This document shows positions 25,054-33,498 of a stretch of DNA of 49,648 nt, piece by piece. This DNA comes from Verrucomicrobiota bacterium (GTDB lineage Bacteria; Verrucomicrobiota; Verrucomicrobiia; Opitutales; Opitutaceae), in assembly GCA_023426435.1 (NCBI GenBank), contig JAFAAS010000026.1, forward strand, positions 1 to 49,648. Reading direction: 5' to 3'. The position numbers were made by a program, and so were the translations under genes. The notes beneath the pieces are model-generated. The model did not search any database and was not told the origin of the DNA. It was given only the letters and a program-made list of their open reading frames with translations. The first letter of the stretch is position 1. Each line of letters opens with the position of its first letter.

Positions 25054-25872
25054 CTACGAGCGGCGGGTGCGTTGGAGCAAGGTGTCCAATTGTGCGCGGT
25101 AGCTGCGACTGAGGCGAAGCTTGGTGTCGTTGCTCATGAACACGGCGTAATCGCCATACAGCGCGGATTCGACGCGGCGGACGTGCGCGATGTTGACGAT
25201 GAACGAGCGGTGAATGCGGAGAAAGCGTTCGGAATCGAGCCGCTGTTCGATGCTCTGGAGCGTTTCGCGCACGAGCTGGGTTTTGTCGACGGTGTGCACT
25301 TTTACGAAGTCGCCCTGGGCTTCGACCCAAAGGATATCGCGGGCGTTCACGAAGTGCATGGCGCCTTCGACTTTGATGACGACGCGGTCGGCCAGATCCA
25401 CGTCGACGGAAGGCGCTGCGGGCGCGGGAGTGGGTGTGGGCTGCAATCGTTTCACGTGTTCGAGGAGCGTCTCCACTTGTTTCGCGAGGTAGGCTTGATC
25501 GCTGCGGCGGACGGTTTCCTTGGCGCGTTGGAGGGCGGCGGAGAATCGGGCGTTGCTGAAAGGTTTCAGCAGGTAATCGAGCGCGGAGACTTCGAACGCC
25601 CGCACGGCGTGCTGGTGGTAGGCGGTTACGAAGACGACCACGGGCCGTTCGGAGGGAGGAATGGCGGCGAGGGTTTCGAAGCCGTCGAGCCGCGGCATTT
25701 GAACATCGAGAAACACGACGTCGGGGCGTTGGGTGCGGATCGTGTCGATGGCCATCTGGCCATCCGAGCAAAAGCCGACGGTTTCGACCTCGGGGTCGGC
25801 GTTGAGCAGAAGCTGGAGTCCTTCTCGAGCGAGCGGCTCGTCGTCCACGACCAATACTCGGATGCGTTTCAT
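25054..25872 (-). CDS. LytTR-family response regulator
   Basis: A 272-residue two-domain regulator. The receiver domain (1-120) has the acidic pair Asp10-Asp11, the phosphoacceptor Asp56 in DVVFLDVQMP, the Thr in VTAYH and the Lys in YLLKPF. A proline/alanine linker (about 145-160) leads to the LytTR DNA-binding domain (about 168-268), with VNARDILWVEAQGDFVKVHT and FLRIHRSFIVNIAHV. LytTR domains bind pairs of short direct repeats about 21 bp apart. It overlaps the kinase gene by 4 bp (ATGA), so the two are translationally coupled. Confidence 0.95.
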   Translation of the reverse strand: MKRIRVLVVDDEPLAREGLQLLLNADPEVETVGFCSDGQMAIDTIRTQRPDVVFLDVQMPRLDGFETLAAIPPSERPVVVFVTAYHQHAVRAFEVSALDYLLKPFSNARFSAALQRAKETVRRSDQAYLAKQVETLLEHVKRLQPTPTPAPAAPSVDVDLADRVVIKVEGAMHFVNARDILWVEAQGDFVKVHTVDKTQLVRETLQSIEQRLDSERFLRIHRSFIVNIAHVRRVESALYGDYAVFMSNDTKLRLSRSYRAQLDTLLQRTRRS

Positions 25873-27065
25873 GAGTGAACAGGTCGCTCCATCTCACGCC
25901 ATGGCAAGCTCAGGCATGCGAGCATGCCGCCGTCGGGCCGGGCTTTCAGCTCGATGCGATGATGGGCGCCGTAGATGTGAGCGAGCCGTGCGCGGGTGTT
26001 GGCGAGGCCGATGCCCTGGCGTCGGTCGGAACGATCGGCGGGAAGCGCGGCGGGTTCGTCGGGCTGGTCCGGGCCATCGTTTTCGATTTCGATGTGGAGC
26101 CGATCGGACACGCGTTTGGCGGCGATGCGCACGGTGCCGGGGGCGCGACGTTTGGAGATGCCGTGCTTGATCGCGTTTTCGACCAAAGGCTGGAGCAGCA
26201 GATTCGGGACGCAGGCCTGCAGTGTGGCGGGTTCGATGGCGCACTCGAGCAGCAGTTTTTCGCCGAAGCGGATTCGTTCGATGTGCAGGTATCTTTGGAT
26301 GAAATCCACCTCGTCGGCGAAAGCGACTTCGTGGCGGCCGGTGCGGTCGATCGCGAGGCGCAGCAGCATGCTGAGTTCGGCGATGACATCGATGGCGGCG
26401 TCGTTGCGCTGTTGGCGGACGAGGGTGGCGACGGCGTTGAAGCTGTTGAAGAGAAAGTGCGGATGGAGTTGTCCGCGGAGTGTCTGCAGTTCCGCCTGCG
26501 CGAGTTTCGATTCGAGCTGGGCGGCGCGCAGTTCGAGCCGGATCGATTCCTCCACGTGCTGCCGGTGGCGGAAATGTTTATCGATCGCCAGCGTCGCCGA
26601 GAAGAACCCGCAGTAGATGAGAAAGTCGAAGGGCAGGAGCACGAGGGCGGTGGTGACGTATCCGCTCCACGCGGTCGCTTCCCAGGACTCGGCGGAGTCG
26701 GCCCATACCTGTAGCATGCGAACGCCGAACCGAAGATTCCCGACTGCGATCAGCAGCGCGATGCTACCGAGCGCGAGTCGCAAGGCGTTTCGGCGCAGCG
26801 TTCCCTTGGCCAGGGGAAATCGCTGAATCATGATCCACATGATGGGCAGCGCGAGGGGCCAGACGATCCACGCGGTGGCGTCCCATGCGGAGAGGGCGAG
26901 CTCCTGTCCTCGCGCCTGCATGCGGTCCCATGCGGTGCGTTGCACGCTGAAGCCAACGTGCAACAATATCCCGGTTGCGATCACCAGCGGGAGTTGCACG
27001 CGCCAGACGACCTGCCCGTCTTGGGAAAGGAGAATCGCGCGAAGGCGAGCGACGAGGGCCGGCAT
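25869..27065 (-). CDS. LytS/YehU-type sensor histidine kinase
   Basis: 398 residues from the ATG at 27065; the frame stays open to 27287, but that part has no membrane character and crosses the direct-repeat region. About four N-terminal membrane segments (to about residue 175) precede a short coiled coil and the His_kinase domain with LHPHFLFNSFNAVATL (phosphoacceptor His near 201-203). The ATPase part has QPLVENAIKHG and a GIGLANTRARL glycine box. It phosphorylates the LytTR regulator encoded by the overlapping downstream gene. There is no extracellular ligand domain, so it probably senses through its membrane part. Confidence 0.93.
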   Translation of the reverse strand: MPALVARLRAILLSQDGQVVWRVQLPLVIATGILLHVGFSVQRTAWDRMQARGQELALSAWDATAWIVWPLALPIMWIMIQRFPLAKGTLRRNALRLALGSIALLIAVGNLRFGVRMLQVWADSAESWEATAWSGYVTTALVLLPFDFLIYCGFFSATLAIDKHFRHRQHVEESIRLELRAAQLESKLAQAELQTLRGQLHPHFLFNSFNAVATLVRQQRNDAAIDVIAELSMLLRLAIDRTGRHEVAFADEVDFIQRYLHIERIRFGEKLLLECAIEPATLQACVPNLLLQPLVENAIKHGISKRRAPGTVRIAAKRVSDRLHIEIENDGPDQPDEPAALPADRSDRRQGIGLANTRARLAHIYGAHHRIELKARPDGGMLACLSLPWREMERPVHS

Positions 27066-27133
27066 GAAGCAGGCAGGTAGGGTGTTGCGGCGCGCGGTCG
27101 CAAACGAAAATCCCCCCGGTATTAGGATGAACG

Positions 27134-27196
27134 TTCGTCGCGAGAAGTGGGCCATCTGTCGCAAGATGGGGGAGTTTGGTCGCAAATCGGAGTTGA
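27134..27196. promoter_or_regulatory. Three direct repeats at exact 21-bp spacing, candidate LytTR operator
   Basis: GTCGC occurs at 27137, 27158 and 27179, each in a related context: TTCGTCGCGAGAA, TCTGTCGCAAGAT, TTGGTCGCAAATC. The spacing is exactly 21 bp twice, two turns of the helix, as known for LytTR-type regulators. The array lies 70-130 bp upstream of the kinase start and about 300 bp upstream of the TonB receptor start. Confidence 0.6.
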
Positions 27197-27493
27197 GATT
27201 ATGACACAGCCTCACTTCGTTTCGGGGCGAACTCAGTGAGAGGGGACCGGCCGACTTGGCGGAAATCCCTCTGCTAAAACACAACACACAACAACGAAGC
27301 TATGAACGTTAGGCCTGTTCGGAGCGGGGTGCTGCGTGCACTCACGAAATACAGCCGTCCTTCAGGGGACGCTTTGTTGGTAAAAACGGTAGCGGTTCAA
27401 AATTCTGGGGATGTGCAGGAAGGCATTCAGCACGCCGTCAGAGCAAAACGAAGCGAAGTCGATCGCTCTTCGCATAACACAACACGCAAACTG
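27197..27493 (+). other. Long leader of the TonB receptor gene with a duplicated start context
   Basis: This stretch holds no separate gene that I can support. It is in frame with the receptor from an ATG at 27302. AACACAACAC precedes both that ATG (at 27281-27290) and the preferred ATG at 27494 (27475-27484), and both start ATGAAC. The long AT-richer leader probably carries the promoter and the 5' untranslated region. Confidence 0.4.
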
Positions 27494-30484
27494 ATGAACA
27501 ATCGTTCCGAAAATAACAGCGAACGCGCGAGCGCGTCCGCGGACCAGTTCAGGCGGCGCGGCCGGCTATTTGCGGCCAAGGCGCTCCTTTTGGGGGCAGG
27601 GTTGCTGGGCGCCGGGACGGCGTTCGCACAAAGCAATGTCGATGGAGCCATCTCGGGTCGCACGGGCGGCGCCGGAACCGTCGTGGTGGAAAATCCGGCG
27701 ACAGGTGTCCGGAAAAGCACTACAGTCGGAACCGATGGCTCGTATCGTATTGGTGCGCTTCCGCCGGGCAGCTACACGGTGACTTACACGGCGACCGACG
27801 GTGCGGCGCCTGAAACCCAGGATGCGGTCGTGAATATCAACACGACCACGAGCGTCGAATTCGACGATCTCATTCGGCTCGAGGTGTTCCGTGTCAGCGG
27901 ATCGTCGATCAACCCGATCGATTTCCAGAAGACGGAGTCGGTCACGGTGCTCAACGAGCGCATGCTCGATGCGCTGCCCATCGCACGGAATGTGAATTCT
28001 GTGGCGCTGCTGGCTCCGGGCACGACGCTCGGCGATACGGCGTTCGGTAATCTCGTCACGGGGCCGCTCATTTCTTTTGGCGGCGCATCGGTGGCGGAAA
28101 ATGCGTTCTTCGTGAACGGATTCAATATTTCGGATTTCCGGACCGGCACGGCGCCCAACGTGGTTCCGTTCGAGTTCTACTCGCAATTCGAGGTGAAGAC
28201 CGGCGCCTACTCGGCGGAGTTCGGTCGTTCGACGGGCGGCGTGGTGAATGCGGTGACGAAGAGCGGCACGAATGAGCGCCGCGCGTCGATCAACACCTAC
28301 TATGAACCGAATGGTGGCCGCTGGCTGGCTCCGAGCTCCTATTATACGGAAGATGGGAAACGGACTCCGCTTGTTTATAATGGCGCGGATTACACCGAGG
28401 TGCTGAACACGAACGTTTCGTTCAGCGGCCCGATCATCGAGGACAAGCTGTTCTACCACGTCCTCTACAATGTTCGCAAAGTGAAGGATTATGACGTCAC
28501 GACCGGCGGTTCGCGGTGGGAGGAAGCCCGCTCGGACGATCCGTTCTGGGGCGTGAAGATCGATGCGATTCCGCTGCCGAATCACCGCCTCGAATACACG
28601 GCGTTTCGCGACAAGACCGATGTGGTCACGGATCACTATGACTACGATCTGGCGACCCGCCGGCCGATCGCGTATTCGTCGCAGACGTTCGAGAAGCTCG
28701 GAGGCCTGACCCAGATCGGTCGTTACACGGGCACCTTCTTTGAAGATCTGACCGTTTCGGCTCTCTATGGTAAAGGCACGGCCAACCGCACGACGGGCGG
28801 CACGGTGGACAGCCAAGTGGCGGTTTACGATACGCGGACCGGTCATGACGACTGGCTCCTCGGCAATCCCGACCTGCTCGTGTCGAAGCCGGGAGCGAAC
28901 AACGAAGACGTGCGCGAAGCGTTCCGTTTCGACGTGGAATACGTTTTCGACTTTGCCGGTTCGCATCGCCTGCGCGCGGGTTTGGATCGCGAGGATAATT
29001 CGAGCGCGAACTTCACCGCGTATTCGGGCAATGGTTACTATCGCTACTACACGGTGACGCCGGGCGATCCGCTCAGTGGTGGCGTCATTCCGGACGGGGT
29101 GACCGAGGTGGCTCGTCTTCGTGTTTACGAGCAGAGCGGTCACTTCTCGACCAAGAGCAATGCCTACTACGTCGAAGACAACTGGACGCTCATGAGCGAC
29201 CGGCTCAACTTCCGCCTCGGCATCCGCAATGAAGAGTTCGAGAACCTGAACTCGAATGGGGAAACCTTCATCAAAGTGAAGAACCAGTGGGCGCCGCGCC
29301 TCGGTGTTTCGTTCGACGTCCGGGGTGATCAGAAGACGAAGGTATTCGCGAATTGGGGACGCTACCATCTGCCCATTGCTGCGAACACGAACATCCGCAT
29401 GGCGGGCAACGAATACTTCACGCAGGACTACTACGTGCTCGAGGCGATCAACGACGACTCCACGCCCGTGCTTGGTCCTCAAATCGGAACCCAGACGGTT
29501 TATGCGAACGGCGAGATTCCGGACCCGCGCACGATCGTCGATTCGGAGATCAAGCCGATGTTTCAGGATGAGATCGTGATCGGCGCGCAGCACGAGCTGA
29601 CCAAAAACTGGACGGTGGGCGTGCGCGGTATTTTCCGCGAATTGAAGTCGGCGATCGACGACGTGATCATCGATCACGCGCTCGTCGCTTATGCGGCGCG
29701 CAACAACATCGCCGATTTCGAGGCGCCGGGCGCGCACGCCTATGTGCTGACCAATCCGGGTTCTGACATTTCGATGTTCTGGGACATGGATGGCGACGGC
29801 ACGCTCGATCCGATCACGTTGACCGCGGAGGATCTGCAATTCCCGGAAGCCAGTCGCAAATACTACGCGGCGGAGCTGTTCGTCGAAAAGGTTTTCGACG
29901 GCAAGTGGAGCCTGCAGGCCTCCTACACGTGGTCGCACAACTACGGTAACACCGAAGGCTATGTGCGCTCGGACAACGGTCAGGACGACGCGGGCATCAC
30001 GTCGGCGTTCGACTCGCTCGGCCTGATGGAAGGCGCTTACGGCAATCTGCCGAACGATCGTCGTCACCAGTTCAAGGTGTTTGGCGCGTATTCGATCACC
30101 GATGAGATTCAGGTGGGTGCGAACGTGCTGCTGCAGTCGGGCCGTCCGATGAACTCCTTCGCGTTGCATCCGTCGGAGGAAGTGGCGCAGGGCTACGGGG
30201 CGGAGGCGTTCTACGACGTCGACGGCAACCTCGTTCCGCGTGGCTCGCTCGGCACGACGCCGTGGGTGTTCAACGTTGATTTCAGCGTCGCGTATCGTCC
30301 GAAGTGGGCGGGCGATCGCCTGACGCTCGGGCTGGATATCTTCAACATTCTCAATCGTCGCTCGACGACCGAGGTGTATGAACTGGCGACCTACGAAACC
30401 GGCGAGGTGAACCCGCGTTTCATGCTGCCGACCTCGTGGCAGACGCCGCGCTACATCCGCCTGTCGGCGAGCCTCGACTTCTGA
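27494..30484 (+). CDS. TonB-dependent outer-membrane receptor with carboxypeptidase-regulatory-like domain
   Basis: About 996 residues from the ATG at 27494, giving a signal peptide that ends LLGAGTAFAQ; an in-frame ATG at 27302 would add 64 residues of poor signal character. The mature N-terminus is a small beta-sandwich (NPATGVRKSTTVGTDGSYRI, LPPGSYTVTYTA). Next comes a plug domain (ESVTVLNERMLDALPIARNV, ... TGAYSAEFGRSTGGVVNAVT) and a long beta-barrel with an aromatic C-terminus (YIRLSASLDF). It imports a ligand, probably an oligosaccharide or siderophore, using TonB energy. It is divergent from the LytTR/LytS operon, which may control it. A strong terminator follows. Confidence 0.93.
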   Translation: MNNRSENNSERASASADQFRRRGRLFAAKALLLGAGLLGAGTAFAQSNVDGAISGRTGGAGTVVVENPATGVRKSTTVGTDGSYRIGALPPGSYTVTYTATDGAAPETQDAVVNINTTTSVEFDDLIRLEVFRVSGSSINPIDFQKTESVTVLNERMLDALPIARNVNSVALLAPGTTLGDTAFGNLVTGPLISFGGASVAENAFFVNGFNISDFRTGTAPNVVPFEFYSQFEVKTGAYSAEFGRSTGGVVNAVTKSGTNERRASINTYYEPNGGRWLAPSSYYTEDGKRTPLVYNGADYTEVLNTNVSFSGPIIEDKLFYHVLYNVRKVKDYDVTTGGSRWEEARSDDPFWGVKIDAIPLPNHRLEYTAFRDKTDVVTDHYDYDLATRRPIAYSSQTFEKLGGLTQIGRYTGTFFEDLTVSALYGKGTANRTTGGTVDSQVAVYDTRTGHDDWLLGNPDLLVSKPGANNEDVREAFRFDVEYVFDFAGSHRLRAGLDREDNSSANFTAYSGNGYYRYYTVTPGDPLSGGVIPDGVTEVARLRVYEQSGHFSTKSNAYYVEDNWTLMSDRLNFRLGIRNEEFENLNSNGETFIKVKNQWAPRLGVSFDVRGDQKTKVFANWGRYHLPIAANTNIRMAGNEYFTQDYYVLEAINDDSTPVLGPQIGTQTVYANGEIPDPRTIVDSEIKPMFQDEIVIGAQHELTKNWTVGVRGIFRELKSAIDDVIIDHALVAYAARNNIADFEAPGAHAYVLTNPGSDISMFWDMDGDGTLDPITLTAEDLQFPEASRKYYAAELFVEKVFDGKWSLQASYTWSHNYGNTEGYVRSDNGQDDAGITSAFDSLGLMEGAYGNLPNDRRHQFKVFGAYSITDEIQVGANVLLQSGRPMNSFALHPSEEVAQGYGAEAFYDVDGNLVPRGSLGTTPWVFNVDFSVAYRPKWAGDRLTLGLDIFNILNRRSTTEVYELATYETGEVNPRFMLPTSWQTPRYIRLSASLDF

Positions 30485-30515
30485 GCGAAGACGAGACGAA
30501 GCAGTTGATTTAACG

Positions 30516-32471
30516 CTAACGACTCCCGGCGGATTTTCGCCGGGAGTTTTTTTGTGTTCTGGCGTCGGCGGAAACGAAGACGAGTTCGAGAGCGGACTGG
30601 GACTGGGCGTCGGCGAACGTGGGCCAGCCGGATTTGGGGGCGGGGCGGCCGAGGCGGAGCCATTTGCGAGCGGAGACGTTCGCGAGGCGGAGTGTGACGT
30701 GCTCGTCGGGGTGGGAGGCTTGCGATCGTGTATCAGCCCGGCGGGGACGCCGGGCTCCACCGACCAGGGCGATGTCGCGGACCTTCACTTCTCCGATGCC
30801 GCGCACGAAGAGGCGAAGGCGAGGCGGGTGACTGGGGTCGCCGTTCCAGGCGACGGGGGCGGCGTGCTCGCGGATGAAAGTGCCGCGAGGGCGAGCGGCG
30901 GAGGTTTGGAATTCGATGGTGTGGCAGGATTGGAGCGTGTGCCACGAGCCGTCGGGTTGTTGTTGTTCGACGCCGACGAGTTGAACGGCGGGCGCAAAAT
31001 TCCAGACCTTGTAGCAAAGCTGCCATTCGCCGCCGAAGACGGGTTCGCCGCGAAGGAAGGCGCGGAGACGCGCGGCATCTTGGCGAACGATCTGTTCGTT
31101 GGGGCTGACGACGCGCGGATCGCGCGTGCGTTTCCACATGAGGCGCGCGGCGTGGACGCCGATTCGAAGCGCGGCTTGGAGGGAGTTTTCATCGCCTGCA
31201 AGCAGGCTCCTACTGCTGGCGAGCTCGCGCACAAGGAGATCGCGGGCGGCGAGAGAGTGGCGGAAGGTCACGCTCGCGCGGACGGGGAGCGGGAGTTTTT
31301 CGCGAACGGCGCGGCGGGCGAGACGGGCGAAGTGGCGCTCCTCGACCCGATAGGGCGCGAGCGGTTCGCGGCGCGAAACGGTGTCCCAGCGATCGTTGAT
31401 CTCCCAGCGCGGATAACCGGAAAACGGATACACATCGGAAGCAAGGGCGACGCGGGCGGAGGCGCGGCCTTTGCTCTTTCCGAAGACGCGTTCGAAGCCG
31501 CGAGCGAGCATCTCGCGCGGATCGACGACGTGGGGTTCGAGCCAGAGCGTTGCGGCGGAGGCGTCGACGGCGGTGGTGAGCTCGATCGCGAGACGATACG
31601 GCTCCCAGGAGCTGAGGAGGAAGCCCTTCGCGCCGATCCGGTGCGCGTGTTTCCACCAGGCGAGGATGTTGTTCATCCGATCGGTGAAGTGCGGCAGCGG
31701 CTCGTAGCGGAACGCGCCGTTCATGGGGCAGCCGTAGAGGTCGATGCCGCGGGCTTTCAGTGGCGTGGCGAGATCGACCTCGGCAAAGTTGAACAGCTCG
31801 ACGCGCGGGTGTCGGGGGAATGCGTGATAATACCAGTCGTAGGCGGTGAGGTCGCGCGGCAGCTCGGGAATCGCGTCGGGGAGAAAGTAGAGCATGTCGG
31901 CCCACATGCTCATTTCGAGATTCAGCGAGCGGGTGAGCGTGTGCAGGCGGCGGACGTATCGGGAAAAATGTGACGCGAGTCCGATCCGCGCGATTTCGCG
32001 GCGGCTCAGCGGGTGTTTGCCGAGGTGAAAGGATTCGTCGAGGCCGACGTGCACTTTTCCGGCGGTGCAGAACGGGGCGACATCGCGCAGGAGTTTTTCG
32101 GCGATTTCGAGTGTGCGCGGATGAAGCGGGCAGAGTTGTCCGCGATCGAGTGGCGAGCCGTCGGCGGCGCGGAGCTCGTTGAGATCGCGGAGCTCGGGGA
32201 CCTTGATGAGGTATTGCGTGTGGCCGAGGAGATTGACGATCGGCACGACGCGAAGGCCGGCGCGCGTGGCGGCGTCGACGAGACGGGCGAACTGTTTATA
32301 GGTGTAGGCGTCGCGGCGCGCGACGCCCGGCAGGCTCGGGTATTCGATCGCGTCTTCGAGGTGAAGATGCACCTCGTGATAACCCCAATCGGCGTAGCGG
32401 GGAAGTTGGGCGAGGAGCCAGTCGAGGCGTTCGACCTGGCGGGCGAGGTCCCACTGGAAGGAGCGGATCAT
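30516..32471 (-). CDS. Glycoside hydrolase family 20-like protein
   Basis: 651 residues from the ATG at 32471; a longer frame starts inside a REP-like pair. The N-terminal half looks like a TIM barrel: DWGYHEVHLHLEDAIEYP, VVPIVNLLGHTQYL, and KVHVGLDES with an Asp145-Glu146 pair placed like the catalytic pair of beta-N-acetylhexosaminidases, then MSMWADML. The C-terminal half is variable. It has no signal peptide. Two in-frame REP-like hairpins encode residues near 420-427 (SRSLLAG) and 571-579 (GGARRPRRA). The 3' end also overlaps the terminator of the convergent receptor gene. Activity is likely but unproven. Confidence 0.75.
   Translation of the reverse strand: MIRSFQWDLARQVERLDWLLAQLPRYADWGYHEVHLHLEDAIEYPSLPGVARRDAYTYKQFARLVDAATRAGLRVVPIVNLLGHTQYLIKVPELRDLNELRAADGSPLDRGQLCPLHPRTLEIAEKLLRDVAPFCTAGKVHVGLDESFHLGKHPLSRREIARIGLASHFSRYVRRLHTLTRSLNLEMSMWADMLYFLPDAIPELPRDLTAYDWYYHAFPRHPRVELFNFAEVDLATPLKARGIDLYGCPMNGAFRYEPLPHFTDRMNNILAWWKHAHRIGAKGFLLSSWEPYRLAIELTTAVDASAATLWLEPHVVDPREMLARGFERVFGKSKGRASARVALASDVYPFSGYPRWEINDRWDTVSRREPLAPYRVEERHFARLARRAVREKLPLPVRASVTFRHSLAARDLLVRELASSRSLLAGDENSLQAALRIGVHAARLMWKRTRDPRVVSPNEQIVRQDAARLRAFLRGEPVFGGEWQLCYKVWNFAPAVQLVGVEQQQPDGSWHTLQSCHTIEFQTSAARPRGTFIREHAAPVAWNGDPSHPPRLRLFVRGIGEVKVRDIALVGGARRPRRADTRSQASHPDEHVTLRLANVSARKWLRLGRPAPKSGWPTFADAQSQSALELVFVSADARTQKNSRRKSAGSR
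30522..30553 (+). terminator. Rho-independent terminator of the TonB receptor gene
   Basis: ACTCCCGGCG (30522-30531) pairs with CGCCGGGAGT (30538-30547), followed by seven T. On the minus strand it encodes the last residues of the convergent GH20-like gene, so the two 3' ends share this DNA. Confidence 0.92.
30735..30761. repeat. REP-like hairpin with GGAG foot, inside the GH20-like gene
   Basis: AGCCCGGCG (30735-30743) pairs with CGCCGGGCT (30748-30756), followed by CTCCACC. On the minus strand this reads in frame as GGARRPRRA within the GH20-like protein. Confidence 0.7.
31191..31213. repeat. REP-like hairpin with GTAG foot, inside the GH20-like gene
   Basis: On the minus strand it reads GTAGGAGCCTGCTTGCAGGC plus GAT, the layout of the Pseudomonas-type REP consensus (GTAG/GTGG foot, GC-rich stem, short TT loop, GAT end). 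It is in frame and encodes the SRSLLAGD stretch of the GH20-like protein. Confidence 0.75.
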
Positions 32472-32477
32472 GGCAGG

Positions 32478-32529
32478 GTAGGTGCAACGTCCTCGACGAG
32501 CGCGGCTCACCGAGGACGTTTCGTCCTAC
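32478..32529. repeat. REP-like pair with GTAG at one end and CTAC at the other
   Basis: GTAG (32478-32481) opens the element and CTAC (32526-32529) closes it. Inside, AACGTCCTCG (32486-32495) pairs with CGAGGACGTT (32511-32520). It fills the gap between the transaldolase stop and the GH20-like start. Confidence 0.65.
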
Positions 32530-32533
32530 CTGA

Positions 32534-33481
32534 TCAACGCTGCTTTTTTCGGATGAGCTCTTCGAGCTTCACGATGTCGGCGGCGAACTGGCGGATGCCG
32601 TCGGAGAGTTTTTCCGTGGCCATCTGGTCTTCGTTGAGGGCCCAGCGGAAAGATTTTTCGTCGAAGCTGACGCGATCGAGGTTGGCGGACGACGCGCGCG
32701 AAGGATCGAGTTTGCGGGTGACGGGATCGTTGCTGGCGGCGAGTTCGCCGAGGAGTTGCGGCGAGATGGTGAGCAAGTCGCAGCCGGCGAGTTCGAGGAT
32801 CTCGCCCTTGTTGCGGAAGCTGGCGCCCATGACCTCGGTCTTGTGGCCGAATTTCTTGTAGTAGGTGTAGATGGTCGTGACGGATTGGACGCCCGGATCT
32901 TCGGAGGGGGAGTAGTCCTTGCCGGTGCTCTTCTTATACCAATCGAGGATGCGGCCGACGAACGGAGAGATGAGTTGCACCTTCGCTTCGGCGCAGGCCA
33001 CGGCCTGCGCGAAGGAGAAGAGCAGTGTAAGGTTGCAGCGGATACCTTCCTTTTCGAGCTGCTCGGCGGCTTTGATGCCTTCCCACGTGGACGCGAGCTT
33101 GATGAGGATACGTTCGCGCGGGATGCCGGCCTTTTCGTAGAATTCGATGATCTCATGCGCCTTGGCGATGCTGGCGTCGCGATCGAACGAAACGCGCGCA
33201 TCGACTTCGGTGGAGACGCGGCCCGGAACGATCTTGAGGATCTCGGCGCCGAAGAGCGTGAGCAGAAGATCGATGATGGTGCCGACCGATGCGCCGGAGC
33301 CGGCGTCCTTGATGGCGCGGTCGACGAGGTGCGCGTAGGCGGGCATGCCGGCGGCCTTGAGGATGAGGCTCGGGTTGGTCGTGGCGTCCTGCGGCTTGAA
33401 CTCCACGATGCTGCCGAAGTCGCCGGTGTCGGCGACGACCTTCGTGAATTGTTTGAGTTGTTCGAGTTGGTTCGTGGCCAT
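32534..33481 (-). CDS. tal: Transaldolase
   Basis: 315 residues from the ATG at 33481; the long open frame upstream overlaps the cca gene. This cytoplasmic enzyme of the pentose phosphate pathway moves a dihydroxyacetone unit from sedoheptulose 7-phosphate to glyceraldehyde 3-phosphate. DATTNPSLILKAA near the N-terminus and the Schiff-base Lys128 in RILIKLASTWEG are the TalB-type signatures, with LTLLFSFAQAVACAEAKV and SPFVGRILDWYK following. Length matches TalB (about 317). It lies 17 bp after the cca gene and may be co-transcribed with it. Confidence 0.95.
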   Translation of the reverse strand: MATNQLEQLKQFTKVVADTGDFGSIVEFKPQDATTNPSLILKAAGMPAYAHLVDRAIKDAGSGASVGTIIDLLLTLFGAEILKIVPGRVSTEVDARVSFDRDASIAKAHEIIEFYEKAGIPRERILIKLASTWEGIKAAEQLEKEGIRCNLTLLFSFAQAVACAEAKVQLISPFVGRILDWYKKSTGKDYSPSEDPGVQSVTTIYTYYKKFGHKTEVMGASFRNKGEILELAGCDLLTISPQLLGELAASNDPVTRKLDPSRASSANLDRVSFDEKSFRWALNEDQMATEKLSDGIRQFAADIVKLEELIRKKQR

Positions 33482-33498
33482 GGGAAAAGAGGGAACGG

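Noticed and set aside
27566..30760. Very long open frame (over 1000 codons) antisense to the TonB receptor gene
   Set aside because: It is Arg/His/Ile-rich with no family motif, and is the usual mirror frame of a GC-rich gene. The sense frame encodes a clear receptor.
32482..32510. N-terminal extension of the GH20-like protein to 32510
   Set aside because: The extra residues are encoded by a REP-like pair; the ATG at 32471 gives a natural start.
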